From positions 238,565-302,564 of the forward strand of contig NZ_NIRS01000009.1 of assembly GCF_002934665.1 (NCBI RefSeq): a DNA stretch of 64,000 bases, written 5' to 3'. Of the stretch, positions 52,261 to 61,249 are shown piece by piece; within the stretch, counting starts at the first letter, position 1; every line of letters begins with the position of its first letter. This DNA comes from Pseudomonas laurylsulfatiphila (GTDB taxonomy: Bacteria; Pseudomonadota; Gammaproteobacteria; Pseudomonadales; Pseudomonadaceae). The notes under the pieces are model-generated. The model searched no databases. It was given only the letters and a program-made list of their open reading frames with translations, and was not told where the DNA came from. The position numbers and the translations under genes are program-made.

Positions 52261-53817
52261 TTACAGGCCCGGCAGGCGCTGGCGAATCTGTTCCACAACG
52301 GTATCGAGAGTCCCGCTTTCGTTGGTCTGGACGCGCTTGCTGCAGAGGATTTCTGCGGGGGTCAGCGCCTCACGGCTGGCTTGTTGGGCTTCGATCACGG
52401 CCAGAGTGGCGTCGGACGGGTCCTTCTTGTCGGCCTGGCGCGCGGCCAGCCAGCTTTCGATCACGGCCTGTGGTGCATTGCAGTCGAGGATCAGGAAGGG
52501 TGCACCCGTGGCCTCGGCTACCTTCGCCGCACTGTCACGCTGCTCACGCTTGAGGTAAGTGGCGTCGACCACCACCGGGAAGCCCGCACGCAGAATGACG
52601 TCGGCGATTTCGTGCAGGCGGGCATAGGTCGCCGCACTGGCGTCGGCACTATAGATGCCGGCCTGTACATCATTCTCGACGGTTTGCTCGCCGAAAAGAC
52701 GCTTGCGCTCGACATCTGAGCGCAGGCGAATCGCGCCCAGGGCTTCGACCAGGCGCATGGCGACATGGCTCTTACCGACAGCGGAAACGCCGTGGGTAAT
52801 GGCCATGAAGCGCGAAGGAATGGTGCTGTAGCTTTCCGCCAGGTTGGCGTAGTTGCGGTACTGGCGCAGGGTCGTGGCGCGCTGCACCGCAGTGGCGTCG
52901 GCCGGCATGCTGAACAGGGCGACCTTGGCGCGAACCAGTGCGCGGTAGGCTTTGTAGAAGTTCAGCAGCTCGAGGCCGCGATAGTCGCCGGTCAGCTCCA
53001 GGTACTGGCTGACGAAACGGCGCGCCAGGCACTTCAGGCCGCGATCTTCCAGGTCCATCGCCAGGAAGCCGGTGTCGGCATAAACGTCGGTAAAACGGAA
53101 CGGTTCGTTGAATTCGATGCAGTCGAAGATCACGACCTTGCCGTCGATCACGGTTGCGTTACCCAAGTGGATATCACCGTGGCATTCACGAATGAAGCCT
53201 TCGGCCTTGCGCTGGGCGAGCAGTGGTTTGAGGCGCTCGAAGCTGCTTTCGGCCCAGGCTTGCAGGGCGTCGAGTTGCAACAGGTCGGCTTTATCGCTGA
53301 GGAACGGACGGATCTGCTCGAAGTTCTGCCGTACCGGCGCCATGACGCTGTCCGGGGTGCCGGCTTCGTGTTCGGCCGGCACTTTGGGGGCGTTGAGGTG
53401 GAAGCGGGCGATTTGCTCGGCCATCTCGTCGATGTGCGCGGTGGTCAATTCACCATTGGCTTGCAGGGTGCTCAGTAGTCCGCTTTGCGGGAACTGGCGC
53501 ATCTTCAGCAGATATTCGATGACTGGCCCTTCGCCGCCCAATTGCGGAGCCTCGGCGCTGCCGGTGACGGGCAACACTTCCAGGTACAAATCGTCGGTCA
53601 GGCGCTGGTTCAGGCGCAGCTCTTCAGCGCAAAAATGTTCGCGAGCCTCAAGGCCGGTAAAGTCGAGAAAACCGAAGTTGACCGGTTTCTTCACTTTATA
53701 AGCGAAGGGGCCGGTGAGAATGACCCAGGAGATATGGGTTTCGATGACCTGGAATCCTTCTACCGGGTGCGGGTAGAGGGCAGGGTTTTGCAGGGCAGCG
53801 ATCAAGGTCTGGCTCAC
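52261..53817 (-). CDS. Fused aminoglycoside-phosphotransferase-like/ATPase protein
   Basis: 518 residues from a GTG at 53817 (MSQTLIAAL), chosen because it has an AAGGAT ribosome site and fits homologues; the longer frame upstream is not conserved. N-terminal half: APH kinase-like domain with HGDIHLGNATVIDGKVVIFDCIEF (catalytic and Mg-binding segments). C-terminal third: P-loop GVSAVGKSHVAMRLVEALG, a zeta-toxin/AAA-type kinase domain. Such fusions are widespread in Pseudomonas; the substrate is unknown, and antibiotic resistance should not be assumed. Confidence 0.87.
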   Translation of the reverse strand: MSQTLIAALQNPALYPHPVEGFQVIETHISWVILTGPFAYKVKKPVNFGFLDFTGLEAREHFCAEELRLNQRLTDDLYLEVLPVTGSAEAPQLGGEGPVIEYLLKMRQFPQSGLLSTLQANGELTTAHIDEMAEQIARFHLNAPKVPAEHEAGTPDSVMAPVRQNFEQIRPFLSDKADLLQLDALQAWAESSFERLKPLLAQRKAEGFIRECHGDIHLGNATVIDGKVVIFDCIEFNEPFRFTDVYADTGFLAMDLEDRGLKCLARRFVSQYLELTGDYRGLELLNFYKAYRALVRAKVALFSMPADATAVQRATTLRQYRNYANLAESYSTIPSRFMAITHGVSAVGKSHVAMRLVEALGAIRLRSDVERKRLFGEQTVENDVQAGIYSADASAATYARLHEIADVILRAGFPVVVDATYLKREQRDSAAKVAEATGAPFLILDCNAPQAVIESWLAARQADKKDPSDATLAVIEAQQASREALTPAEILCSKRVQTNESGTLDTVVEQIRQRLPGL

Positions 53818-53932
53818 AGGCGATCCTTCAGAGTCTGGAAAATCAAGGCGGTCATTATGGCTGCAAGTCCGCTTGACGCAAACCTCGGAGCGCTCCTGTT
53901 GAGTATGAATAAAGTGCGTATAATCCGCCGCC

Positions 53933-56251
53933 ATGACTCGTACTCGAACTCCCCGTACCCCAAAAAAACCACCCTCCAGGGGCCTGCGCCCGTGGCTGGG
54001 CTGGGCCATTAAACTCAGTCTGGTCGGCCTGGTAGTGCTGGCCGGATTCGCCGTTTACCTTGATGCAATCGTCCAGGAGAAGTTTTCCGGCAAGCGCTGG
54101 ACGATTCCGGCCAAGGTTTACGCACGTCCGCTCGAGCTGTTCGTCGGACAAAAGCTGAGCCGGGATGATTTCCTGACCGAGCTCGATGCCCTGGGGTATC
54201 GCCGTGAAAGCGTGGCCAACGGTCCGGGCGCGGCGTCGGTCAACGGCAATACCGTTGACCTGAATACTCGTGGTTTCCAGTTCTATGAAGGCATGGAGCA
54301 GGCGCAACCGGTGCGGGTGCGTTTCTCCGGCGATTACGTGGCCGAGTTGGCGGGGGCAAAAGGCTCGAAACTGTCGGTGGTGCGCCTGGAGCCGCTGCTG
54401 ATCGGTGGCCTGTACCCGAAAAACCTCGAAGACCGGATTCTGATCAAGATCGATCAGGTGCCGCCGTATCTGCTGGAAACGCTGGTGGCTGTCGAGGACC
54501 GTGATTTTTATCATCACTTCGGTGTTTCGCCGAAGTCGATCGCCCGAGCGATCTGGGTCAACGGTTCATCCGGTCGCATGCGTCAGGGCGGCAGTACCCT
54601 GACTCAGCAGTTGGTCAAGAACTTCTACCTGACCAACGAGCGCAGCCTGAGCCGCAAGCTCACCGAAGCGATGATGGCGCTGCTGCTTGAAGTGCATTAC
54701 GACAAGCGCGAAATCCTTGAGGCTTACCTCAACGAAGTGTTTATCGGGCAGGACGGTCAGCGCGCGGTGCACGGTTTCGGTCTGGCCAGCCAGTTCTTCT
54801 TCAGCCAGCCGCTGGCCGAGCTCAAACTGCATCAGGTCGCACTGCTGGTGGGAATGGTCAAAGGGCCGTCTTCCTATAACCCGCGTCGTTATCCGGAACG
54901 TGCCCTTGAGCGGCGCAACCTGGTACTCGATGTGCTGCAGGAGCAGGGCGTCGCGACTGCCGAGCAGGTTGAGGCGGCGAAGAAAATGCCGCTGGGCGTG
55001 ACCAAGCGCGGCAGTCTGGCGGACAGCTCGTTCCCCGGCTTCCTCGATCTGGTCAAGCGTCAGTTGCGCGAAGACTATCGCGACGAAGACTTGACCGAAG
55101 AAGGCCTGCGCATCTTCACCAGTTTCGACCCGATCCTGCAGATGAAGGCTGAAGCCTCGGTCAACGACACCTTCAAGCGCCTGGCTGGGCGCAAGGGTTC
55201 TGATGACGTCGAGGCGGCCATGGTCGTGACCAACCCGGAGACCGGCGAAGTACAGGCCATGATCGGCAGTCGCCAGGCCAGTTTTGCCGGGTTCAACCGG
55301 GCGCTGGATGCTGTGCGGCCGATCGGCTCGTTGATCAAGCCGGCGGTGTACCTGACCGCGCTGGAGAAGCCGAGCCAGTACACGTTGACCAGTTGGCTGT
55401 CGGACGAGTCCTTCTCGGTCAAGGGCGCCGACGGCCAGGTCTGGAAGCCGCAGAACTATGATCGTCGTTCTCACGGCACAGTCTTCCTCTATCAGGGGCT
55501 GGCGCATTCCTACAACCTGTCGACCGCGCGTCTCGGCCTGGCGGTCGGTGTGCCGAACGTCCTGAAGACGGTGGAGCGCCTGGGGGTGTCTCGTGAATTC
55601 CCAGCCTTCCCGTCGATGTTGCTCGGTGCTGGCGGGATGACGCCCATCGAAGTGGCGACCATGTACCAGACCCTCGCCAACGGTGGCTTCAATACACCAA
55701 TGCGCGGGATTCGCAGCGTGCTGACGGCCGAAGGCGAGCCGCTCAAGCGTTATCCGTTCCAGATTCAGCAGCGTTTCGATCCGGCCTCCATTTACCTGAT
55801 CCAGAGCGCCATGCAGCGCGTGATGCGAGAAGGTACCGGCAGTTCGGTTTACAACGTGTTGCCAAGAACGCTGAACCTCGCGGGTAAAACCGGCACCAGT
55901 AACGACTCGCGAGACAGTTGGTTTGCCGGTTTCAGCCAGGACTTGCTGGCGGTGGTCTGGCTGGGGCGCGATGACAACGGCAAGACGCCATTCACGGGTG
56001 CCACCGGGGCCCTGCAGGTCTGGACCAGCTTCATGCGCAAGGCCGACCCGTTGCCGCTGGACATGCCGCAGCCGGATAATATCGTTCAGGCCTGGGTGGA
56101 TTCGCGAACCGGGCAAGGTTCTGACGCCGGTTGCCCCGGTGCCGTGCAGATGCCGTATATTCGCGGCAGCGAACCGCCTCCCGGCGCCGCTTGCGGTGGT
56201 GAAAGCCCTGCCGAGTCGGTGATGGATTGGGTCAAGGGCTGGATGAATTAA
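53933..56251 (+). CDS. mrcB: Penicillin-binding protein 1B
   Basis: Bifunctional peptidoglycan glycosyltransferase/transpeptidase at the inner membrane. It has 772 residues: short Arg-rich cytoplasmic tail, one membrane helix (KLSLVGLVVLAGFAVYLDAI), UB2H region, glycosyltransferase with catalytic Glu188 (VEDRDFYHH), then transpeptidase with Ser466-Leu-Ile-Lys469 (GSLIKP), SYN and KTG (652-654). It has its own divergent promoter region with the APH/ATPase gene. Confidence 0.97.
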   Translation: MTRTRTPRTPKKPPSRGLRPWLGWAIKLSLVGLVVLAGFAVYLDAIVQEKFSGKRWTIPAKVYARPLELFVGQKLSRDDFLTELDALGYRRESVANGPGAASVNGNTVDLNTRGFQFYEGMEQAQPVRVRFSGDYVAELAGAKGSKLSVVRLEPLLIGGLYPKNLEDRILIKIDQVPPYLLETLVAVEDRDFYHHFGVSPKSIARAIWVNGSSGRMRQGGSTLTQQLVKNFYLTNERSLSRKLTEAMMALLLEVHYDKREILEAYLNEVFIGQDGQRAVHGFGLASQFFFSQPLAELKLHQVALLVGMVKGPSSYNPRRYPERALERRNLVLDVLQEQGVATAEQVEAAKKMPLGVTKRGSLADSSFPGFLDLVKRQLREDYRDEDLTEEGLRIFTSFDPILQMKAEASVNDTFKRLAGRKGSDDVEAAMVVTNPETGEVQAMIGSRQASFAGFNRALDAVRPIGSLIKPAVYLTALEKPSQYTLTSWLSDESFSVKGADGQVWKPQNYDRRSHGTVFLYQGLAHSYNLSTARLGLAVGVPNVLKTVERLGVSREFPAFPSMLLGAGGMTPIEVATMYQTLANGGFNTPMRGIRSVLTAEGEPLKRYPFQIQQRFDPASIYLIQSAMQRVMREGTGSSVYNVLPRTLNLAGKTGTSNDSRDSWFAGFSQDLLAVVWLGRDDNGKTPFTGATGALQVWTSFMRKADPLPLDMPQPDNIVQAWVDSRTGQGSDAGCPGAVQMPYIRGSEPPPGAACGGESPAESVMDWVKGWMN

Positions 56252-56267
56252 GCAAAGAGGGTTTCAA

Positions 56268-57005
56268 GTGAACAAGTGGTTGATTCCAGCGGTTGCCGCC
56301 GTAGCTTTGCTCAGCGGTTGCTCTACCGTCCAACGTGGTTCGATCCCGGTTGTGGATTCCGGCACCGCGGTGTCCAACAGTGAGCGGATCTCGGCCAATG
56401 GCGGCTTCCGCCAGACGACCGTCAAGCGCCCTGCACAAGGTCAGTCGCAGACCCAGGCGATTCCGCAAGGTGACAGCGGCGTCGTGGTGATGGTGCCAGG
56501 CGCGGCAACGACTTCCACGCCAATCAGCACCACGCCTATTACCCCGGGGCCGATCACGCCGGGGCCGATTGACACGTCGCCGGTACAGTCGGCGCCGATC
56601 AACCAGGGCAGCTACAGCATGCCGTCGTCGCCAAGCGGGATTCCGTCGGCCAGCTCGGGCGGGCTCTCCGCCGACGAGCAACTGGACGGCCCGGTACTGG
56701 CTTTGCTGACCACCGCTCAGCAGCAACAGGCGAGCGGTGATCTCAACGGTGCCTCTTCCAGCCTTGAACGTGCCCAGCGCGTTGCTCCGCGTGAACCGCA
56801 GGTGCTGTACCGTCTGGCGCAGGTGCGGATGGCTCAAGGCGATGCAGCCCAGGCCGAGCAGTTCGCTCGCCGTGGGCTGACGTTGGCCAATGGGCGTCCG
56901 GCCCTTCAGGCCAACCTTTGGGAGCTGATTGCCCAGGCCCGTGAAAAGCAGGGTGACGCCCAGGGCGCGGCACTGGCGCGCCAGAAGGCCAAGGTAACGC
57001 TGTGA
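56268..57005 (+). CDS. TPR lipoprotein downstream of mrcB
   Basis: 245 residues. Lipobox LLSGC (Cys18); a Pro/Thr/Ser-rich linker with repeats such as TPITPGPITPGPID (about 85-120); TPR-like helices from about 135 to 245. It follows mrcB by 16 bp. E. coli PBP1B is activated by the lipoprotein LpoB, and P. aeruginosa by LpoP. By location and layout this gene is a fair candidate for LpoP-like activator; this is inference, though LpoP is indeed a TPR lipoprotein coded beside mrcB. Confidence 0.87.
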   Translation: MNKWLIPAVAAVALLSGCSTVQRGSIPVVDSGTAVSNSERISANGGFRQTTVKRPAQGQSQTQAIPQGDSGVVVMVPGAATTSTPISTTPITPGPITPGPIDTSPVQSAPINQGSYSMPSSPSGIPSASSGGLSADEQLDGPVLALLTTAQQQQASGDLNGASSSLERAQRVAPREPQVLYRLAQVRMAQGDAAQAEQFARRGLTLANGRPALQANLWELIAQAREKQGDAQGAALARQKAKVTL

Positions 57006-57340
57006 TGGATGCGCGCTTTCTGAAAATCGCCGATCAACTGCTGTTGATCGAGCGCGAGTTGCGGGTGCAAGGCTGGTGGGATGAAGTCTCGCCATCGGCC
57101 GAAGCGCTTTCCAGTGTCGAGCCGTTTTCGGTCGATACACTGGATTTCGAGCAATGGCTGCAATGGATCTTCCTGCCGCGCATGAAGATGATCCTCGAGC
57201 AGGATTTGCCGCTACCCAATGCTTCGGGCATTCAGGAAATGGCTGAAATGGTCTTTGCCGGACGCAATGTCCAGGGCAAGGATCGGCAGTTGCAGGTATT
57301 GCTTAAACAGTTTGATCAGTTGATCACCGCCTCTCGCTGA
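57005..57340 (+). CDS. YqcC family protein
   Basis: 111 residues from ATG 57005, which overlaps the lipoprotein stop (TGATG); a GTG 3 bp before is possible. The DUF446/YqcC family is recognised from FEQWLQWIFLPRMKMILEQ and PNASGIQEMAEM. Function unknown. It ends the mrcB operon. Confidence 0.88.
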   Translation: MDARFLKIADQLLLIERELRVQGWWDEVSPSAEALSSVEPFSVDTLDFEQWLQWIFLPRMKMILEQDLPLPNASGIQEMAEMVFAGRNVQGKDRQLQVLLKQFDQLITASR

Positions 57341-57346
57341 GCCAGA

Positions 57347-57371
57347 AGCTGCCAGCGTCCGCTGGCAGTTG
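57347..57371 (+). terminator. Terminator of the mrcB operon
   Basis: Hairpin CTGCCAGCG / CGCTGGCAG with a TC loop, followed by TTG; weak T run. Confidence 0.65.
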
Positions 57372-57823
57372 TCCACAATCTCTCTCTATTTTGTCGGCCG
57401 TTGCAGGGTAAGTGCATGCGCGTGCCAATTTTTTGCCAAAAGTTGCGCAATCGAAGCTAACACAGGGCGGATTTACGGGTTTTTTCTTGCGTTCTCATGT
57501 GCTTAGTAGAATAAAGCTCATAGACGACTTGACTTGCGAAGGGCGAAACAGAAGAATCCAAAGTCCGCTGTACAGGGACTGCCAGAAGCAGACCCTCTCA
57601 GCAGATCATGAGGCGCATATCCGCGTCGACCTGTTACACCCGCAACGCGTTACCTCGCGCTGGGTGGGAAAGGCCCGCAACACTTGGGACGATCCCAATA
57701 CTTGCTCAGTCAGTGCTGACGTAGTCGGCGACCACCGTCGCTCATGCTCTGCTGAGAAGTAAACCTATTAAGACCCGTCCCATTTTTCGTGGGCGGTATT
57801 CTGGCGTTTTAGAGGTGAGCAAC
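57372..57823 (+). promoter_or_regulatory. Long leader region of ilvIHC
   Basis: About 450 bp with no convincing gene. A TTGACT/AAGAAT promoter-like pair lies at 57529-57557. Just before ilvI, an inverted repeat CCGTCCCA / TGGGCGG (57776-57797) could form a hairpin near the ribosome site. No leader peptide rich in Ile, Leu or Val codons was found. An open frame over 57412-57762 has no recognised homology and poor codon use. Confidence 0.55.
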
Positions 57824-59548
57824 GTGGAGCTTTTATCTGGCGGTGAGATGCTCGTCCGCTTTTTGCGCGACGAAGGCGTCAAATATATCTACGGGTACCC
57901 GGGTGGTGCTCTTCTTCATGTTTACGATGCCCTGTTCAAAGAACCGGAAGTGACCCACATCCTGGTTCGTCACGAGCAAGCGGCTACCCATATGGCTGAC
58001 GGCTACGCCCGTGCCACCGGTAAAGCCGGTGTGGTACTGGTGACTTCCGGGCCGGGCGCGACAAACGCCATCACCGGTATTGCCACGGCCTACATGGACT
58101 CCATTCCGATGGTGGTCATTTCCGGCCAGGTGCCAAGCACCATGGTTGGCACCGACGCATTCCAGGAAACCGACATGATCGGTATCTCCCGGCCGATCGT
58201 GAAACACAGCTTCATGATCAAGCACGCGTCGGAAATCCCGGAAGTCATGAAGAAAGCCTTCTACCTGGCGCAATCCGGTCGCCCTGGTCCGGTCGTTGTC
58301 GATATTCCGAAAGACATGACCAACCCGGCCGAGAAGTTCGAATACGTCTTCCCGAAAAAAGCCAAGCTGCGCTCCTACAGCCCGGCTGTTCGCGGTCACT
58401 CCGGTCAAATCCGCAAGGCGGCAGAAATGCTCCTGGCGGCCAAGCGTCCTGTGTTGTATTCGGGCGGCGGCGTGATCCTCGGCGGTGGTTCCGCACCACT
58501 GACCGAACTGGCGAAGATGCTCAACCTGCCGGTGACCAATACCCTGATGGGCCTCGGTGGCTACCCAGGCACCGACCGTCAGTTCATCGGCATGCTTGGC
58601 ATGCACGGCAGCTACACCGCCAACCTGGCGATGCACCATGCTGACGTGATCCTTGCTGTCGGCGCGCGTTTCGACGACCGTGTCATCAACGGCGCGTCGA
58701 AGTTCTGCCCGAACGCCAAGATCATTCACATCGACATCGACCCGGCTTCGATCTCCAAGACCATCAAGGCCGATGTGCCTATCGTGGGTCCGGTCGAGAG
58801 TGTCCTGACCGAAATGGTCGCGATCCTCAAGGAAATCGGCGAGACCCCTAACAAGGAGTCCGTTGCCAGCTGGTGGAAGCAAGTCGATGAGTGGCGCGGT
58901 GATCGTGGCCTGTTCCCTTATGACAAGGGCGACGGCAGCGTCATCAAGCCGCAGGCCGTGATCGAAACCCTGTGCGAAGTGACCAAGGGCGATGCCTTTG
59001 TAGCCTCCGACGTGGGTCAGCACCAGATGTTCGCGGCGCAGTACTACACGTTCAACAAGCCGAACCGCTGGATCAACTCCGGTGGTCTGGGCACCATGGG
59101 CTTCGGCTTTCCGGCGGCCATGGGCATCAAGTTGAGCTTCCCGGATGACGACGTCGTTTGCGTCACTGGGGAGGGCAGTATCCAGATGAACATTCAGGAG
59201 CTGTCGACCTGCCTGCAATACGGTTTGCCGGTCAAGATCGTCATCCTGAACAATGGTGTGCTGGGCATGGTTCGCCAATGGCAGGACATGAGCTACGGCA
59301 GCCGCCACTCTCATTCCTATATGGAGTCGTTGCCTGACTTCGTCAAACTGGCAGAGGCCTACGGTCACGTTGGCGTGCGTATCACAGATTCGAAGGACTT
59401 GAAGTCGAAGATGGAAGAGGCGTTCGCCATGAAGGATCGCCTGGTGGTGATCGACATTTCGGTCGACACCAGCGAGCACGTCTATCCGATGCAGATCAAA
59501 GACGGCTCCATGCGCGATATGTGGCTGAGCAAGACGGAGCGTACTTAA
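57824..59548 (+). CDS. ilvI: Acetolactate synthase large subunit
   Basis: TPP-dependent enzyme, first shared step of valine, leucine and isoleucine synthesis. It has 574 residues from GTG 57824 (MELLSGGEML), the same length as E. coli IlvI and with AGGTGA at good spacing; GTG 57815 is also possible. Catalytic Glu51 (VRHEQAATHMAD); TPP-binding GEGSIQMNIQELSTCLQYGLPVKIVILNN. It pairs with IlvH three bases later. Confidence 0.97.
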   Translation: MELLSGGEMLVRFLRDEGVKYIYGYPGGALLHVYDALFKEPEVTHILVRHEQAATHMADGYARATGKAGVVLVTSGPGATNAITGIATAYMDSIPMVVISGQVPSTMVGTDAFQETDMIGISRPIVKHSFMIKHASEIPEVMKKAFYLAQSGRPGPVVVDIPKDMTNPAEKFEYVFPKKAKLRSYSPAVRGHSGQIRKAAEMLLAAKRPVLYSGGGVILGGGSAPLTELAKMLNLPVTNTLMGLGGYPGTDRQFIGMLGMHGSYTANLAMHHADVILAVGARFDDRVINGASKFCPNAKIIHIDIDPASISKTIKADVPIVGPVESVLTEMVAILKEIGETPNKESVASWWKQVDEWRGDRGLFPYDKGDGSVIKPQAVIETLCEVTKGDAFVASDVGQHQMFAAQYYTFNKPNRWINSGGLGTMGFGFPAAMGIKLSFPDDDVVCVTGEGSIQMNIQELSTCLQYGLPVKIVILNNGVLGMVRQWQDMSYGSRHSHSYMESLPDFVKLAEAYGHVGVRITDSKDLKSKMEEAFAMKDRLVVIDISVDTSEHVYPMQIKDGSMRDMWLSKTERT

Positions 59549-59550
59549 TC

Positions 59551-60042
59551 ATGCGGCACATTATTTCCTTGCTTCTGGAAAACGAACCCGGCGCTCTGTC
59601 TCGCGTGGTTGGCCTGTTCTCGCAGCGCAACTACAACATCGAAAGCCTGACCGTGGCCCCAACCGAAGACCCGACCCTGTCGCGTCTGACGCTGACCACT
59701 GTCGGTCACGATGAAGTCATCGAGCAGATCACCAAGAACCTGAACAAGCTGATCGAAGTGGTAAAACTGGTCGACCTGTCGGAAAGTGCTCACATCGAGC
59801 GCGAACTGATGTTGGTCAAGGTCAAGGCCACCGGCGCCCAGCGCGCCGAGATCAAGCGCACTACCGATATTTACCGTGGGCAGATCGTCGATGTCAGCGC
59901 CAGCGTGTATACCGTTCAACTGACCGGTACCAGCGACAAGCTCGACAGCTTCATTCAGTCCATCGGCACCGCCTCGATTCTGGAAACCGTCCGTAGTGGC
60001 GTGACCGGCATTGCCCGCGGCGACAAAGTACTCAGCATCTAA
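59551..60042 (+). CDS. ilvH: Acetolactate synthase small subunit
   Basis: Regulatory subunit giving feedback control by valine. It has 163 residues, exactly the E. coli length, from ATG 59551. ACT domain at 4-78 with valine-binding pocket NEPGALSRVVGLFSQRNYNIESL, then a second ALS small-subunit domain. Tightly linked to ilvI. Confidence 0.97.
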   Translation: MRHIISLLLENEPGALSRVVGLFSQRNYNIESLTVAPTEDPTLSRLTLTTVGHDEVIEQITKNLNKLIEVVKLVDLSESAHIERELMLVKVKATGAQRAEIKRTTDIYRGQIVDVSASVYTVQLTGTSDKLDSFIQSIGTASILETVRSGVTGIARGDKVLSI

Positions 60043-60087
60043 ACCAAATTAGCGAACGGCCTGAACGGCCTGATATAGGGGAAATTC

Positions 60088-61104
60088 ATGAAAGTTTTCT
60101 ACGATAAAGACTGCGACCTGTCGATCATCCAGGGCAAGAAAGTTGCCATCATCGGTTACGGTTCCCAGGGCCACGCTCAGGCGTGCAACCTGAAAGATTC
60201 CGGTGTTGACGTGACTGTTGGCCTGCGTAAAGGTTCGGCTACCGTTGCCAAGGCAGAAGCCCACGGCCTGAAAGTGACCGACGTTGCTTCCGCTGTTGCA
60301 GCGGCCGACCTGGTCATGATCCTGACCCCGGACGAGTTCCAGTCCTCCCTGTACAAGAACGAAATCGAGCCGAACATCAAGAAAGGCGCCACCCTGGCCT
60401 TCTCCCACGGCTTCGCGATCCACTACAACCAGGTTGTGCCGCGCGCTGACCTCGACGTGATCATGATCGCGCCGAAGGCTCCAGGCCACACCGTACGTTC
60501 CGAATTCGTGAAGGGCGGCGGTATCCCTGACCTGATCGCTATCTACCAGGACGCCTCGGGCAACGCCAAGAACGTTGCGCTGTCCTACGCTGCCGGCGTT
60601 GGCGGCGGTCGTACCGGCATCATCGAAACCACTTTCAAGGACGAGACCGAAACCGACCTGTTCGGCGAACAAGCCGTTCTGTGCGGCGGTACCGTTGAAC
60701 TGGTAAAAGCCGGTTTCGAAACCCTGGTTGAAGCTGGCTACGCGCCGGAAATGGCCTACTTCGAGTGCCTGCACGAACTGAAGCTGATCGTTGACCTCAT
60801 GTACGAAGGCGGTATCGCCAACATGAACTACTCGATCTCCAACAACGCCGAATACGGCGAGTACGTGACCGGCCCGGAAGTCATCAACGCCGAGTCCCGT
60901 CAGGCCATGCGCAACGCCCTGAAACGTATTCAGGACGGCGAATACGCCAAGATGTTCATCAGCGAAGGCGCTACCGGCTATCCTTCGATGACCGCCAAGC
61001 GTCGTAACAACGCCGCTCACGGTATCGAAATCATCGGCGAGCAACTGCGCTCCATGATGCCGTGGATCGGTGCCAACAAGATCGTCGACAAAGCTAAAAA
61101 CTAA
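60088..61104 (+). CDS. ilvC: Ketol-acid reductoisomerase
   Basis: Class I (short) NADPH-dependent enzyme that turns acetolactate into dihydroxyisovalerate. It has 338 residues. NADPH loop GYGSQGHA at 23-30; knotted C-terminal domain with the metal-binding DLFGEQAVLCGG and ECLHELKLIVDL segments. A GGGG ribosome site lies upstream and a strong terminator downstream, ending the ilvIHC operon. Confidence 0.98.
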   Translation: MKVFYDKDCDLSIIQGKKVAIIGYGSQGHAQACNLKDSGVDVTVGLRKGSATVAKAEAHGLKVTDVASAVAAADLVMILTPDEFQSSLYKNEIEPNIKKGATLAFSHGFAIHYNQVVPRADLDVIMIAPKAPGHTVRSEFVKGGGIPDLIAIYQDASGNAKNVALSYAAGVGGGRTGIIETTFKDETETDLFGEQAVLCGGTVELVKAGFETLVEAGYAPEMAYFECLHELKLIVDLMYEGGIANMNYSISNNAEYGEYVTGPEVINAESRQAMRNALKRIQDGEYAKMFISEGATGYPSMTAKRRNNAAHGIEIIGEQLRSMMPWIGANKIVDKAKN

Positions 61105-61120
61105 GTCACGCCCTTGTACG

Positions 61121-61149
61121 AAAAAACGCGGCTTAGGCCGCGTTTTTTC
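61121..61149 (+). terminator. Terminator of ilvC
   Basis: Perfect hairpin AACGCGGC / GCCGCGTT with a TTAG-like loop, followed by TTTTTT. Confidence 0.92.
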
Positions 61150-61249
61150 GTTTGGGAGACCGGTTCTGGTATAAAGCTGCATCGTTTGCGGCCGAACCGT
61201 CGTCCCAGACACCTGTCCAAACTTTCCACCCCGTTGCAAGGTAATGTCC

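Noticed and set aside
52261..53817. Aminoglycoside resistance gene
   Set aside because: The APH fold is present but fused to a P-loop kinase and conserved as core genome; no evidence for drug modification.
57412..57762. 116-residue open frame upstream of ilvI
   Set aside because: GTG start without a ribosome site, no recognised domain, codon use unlike neighbours; treated as leader.
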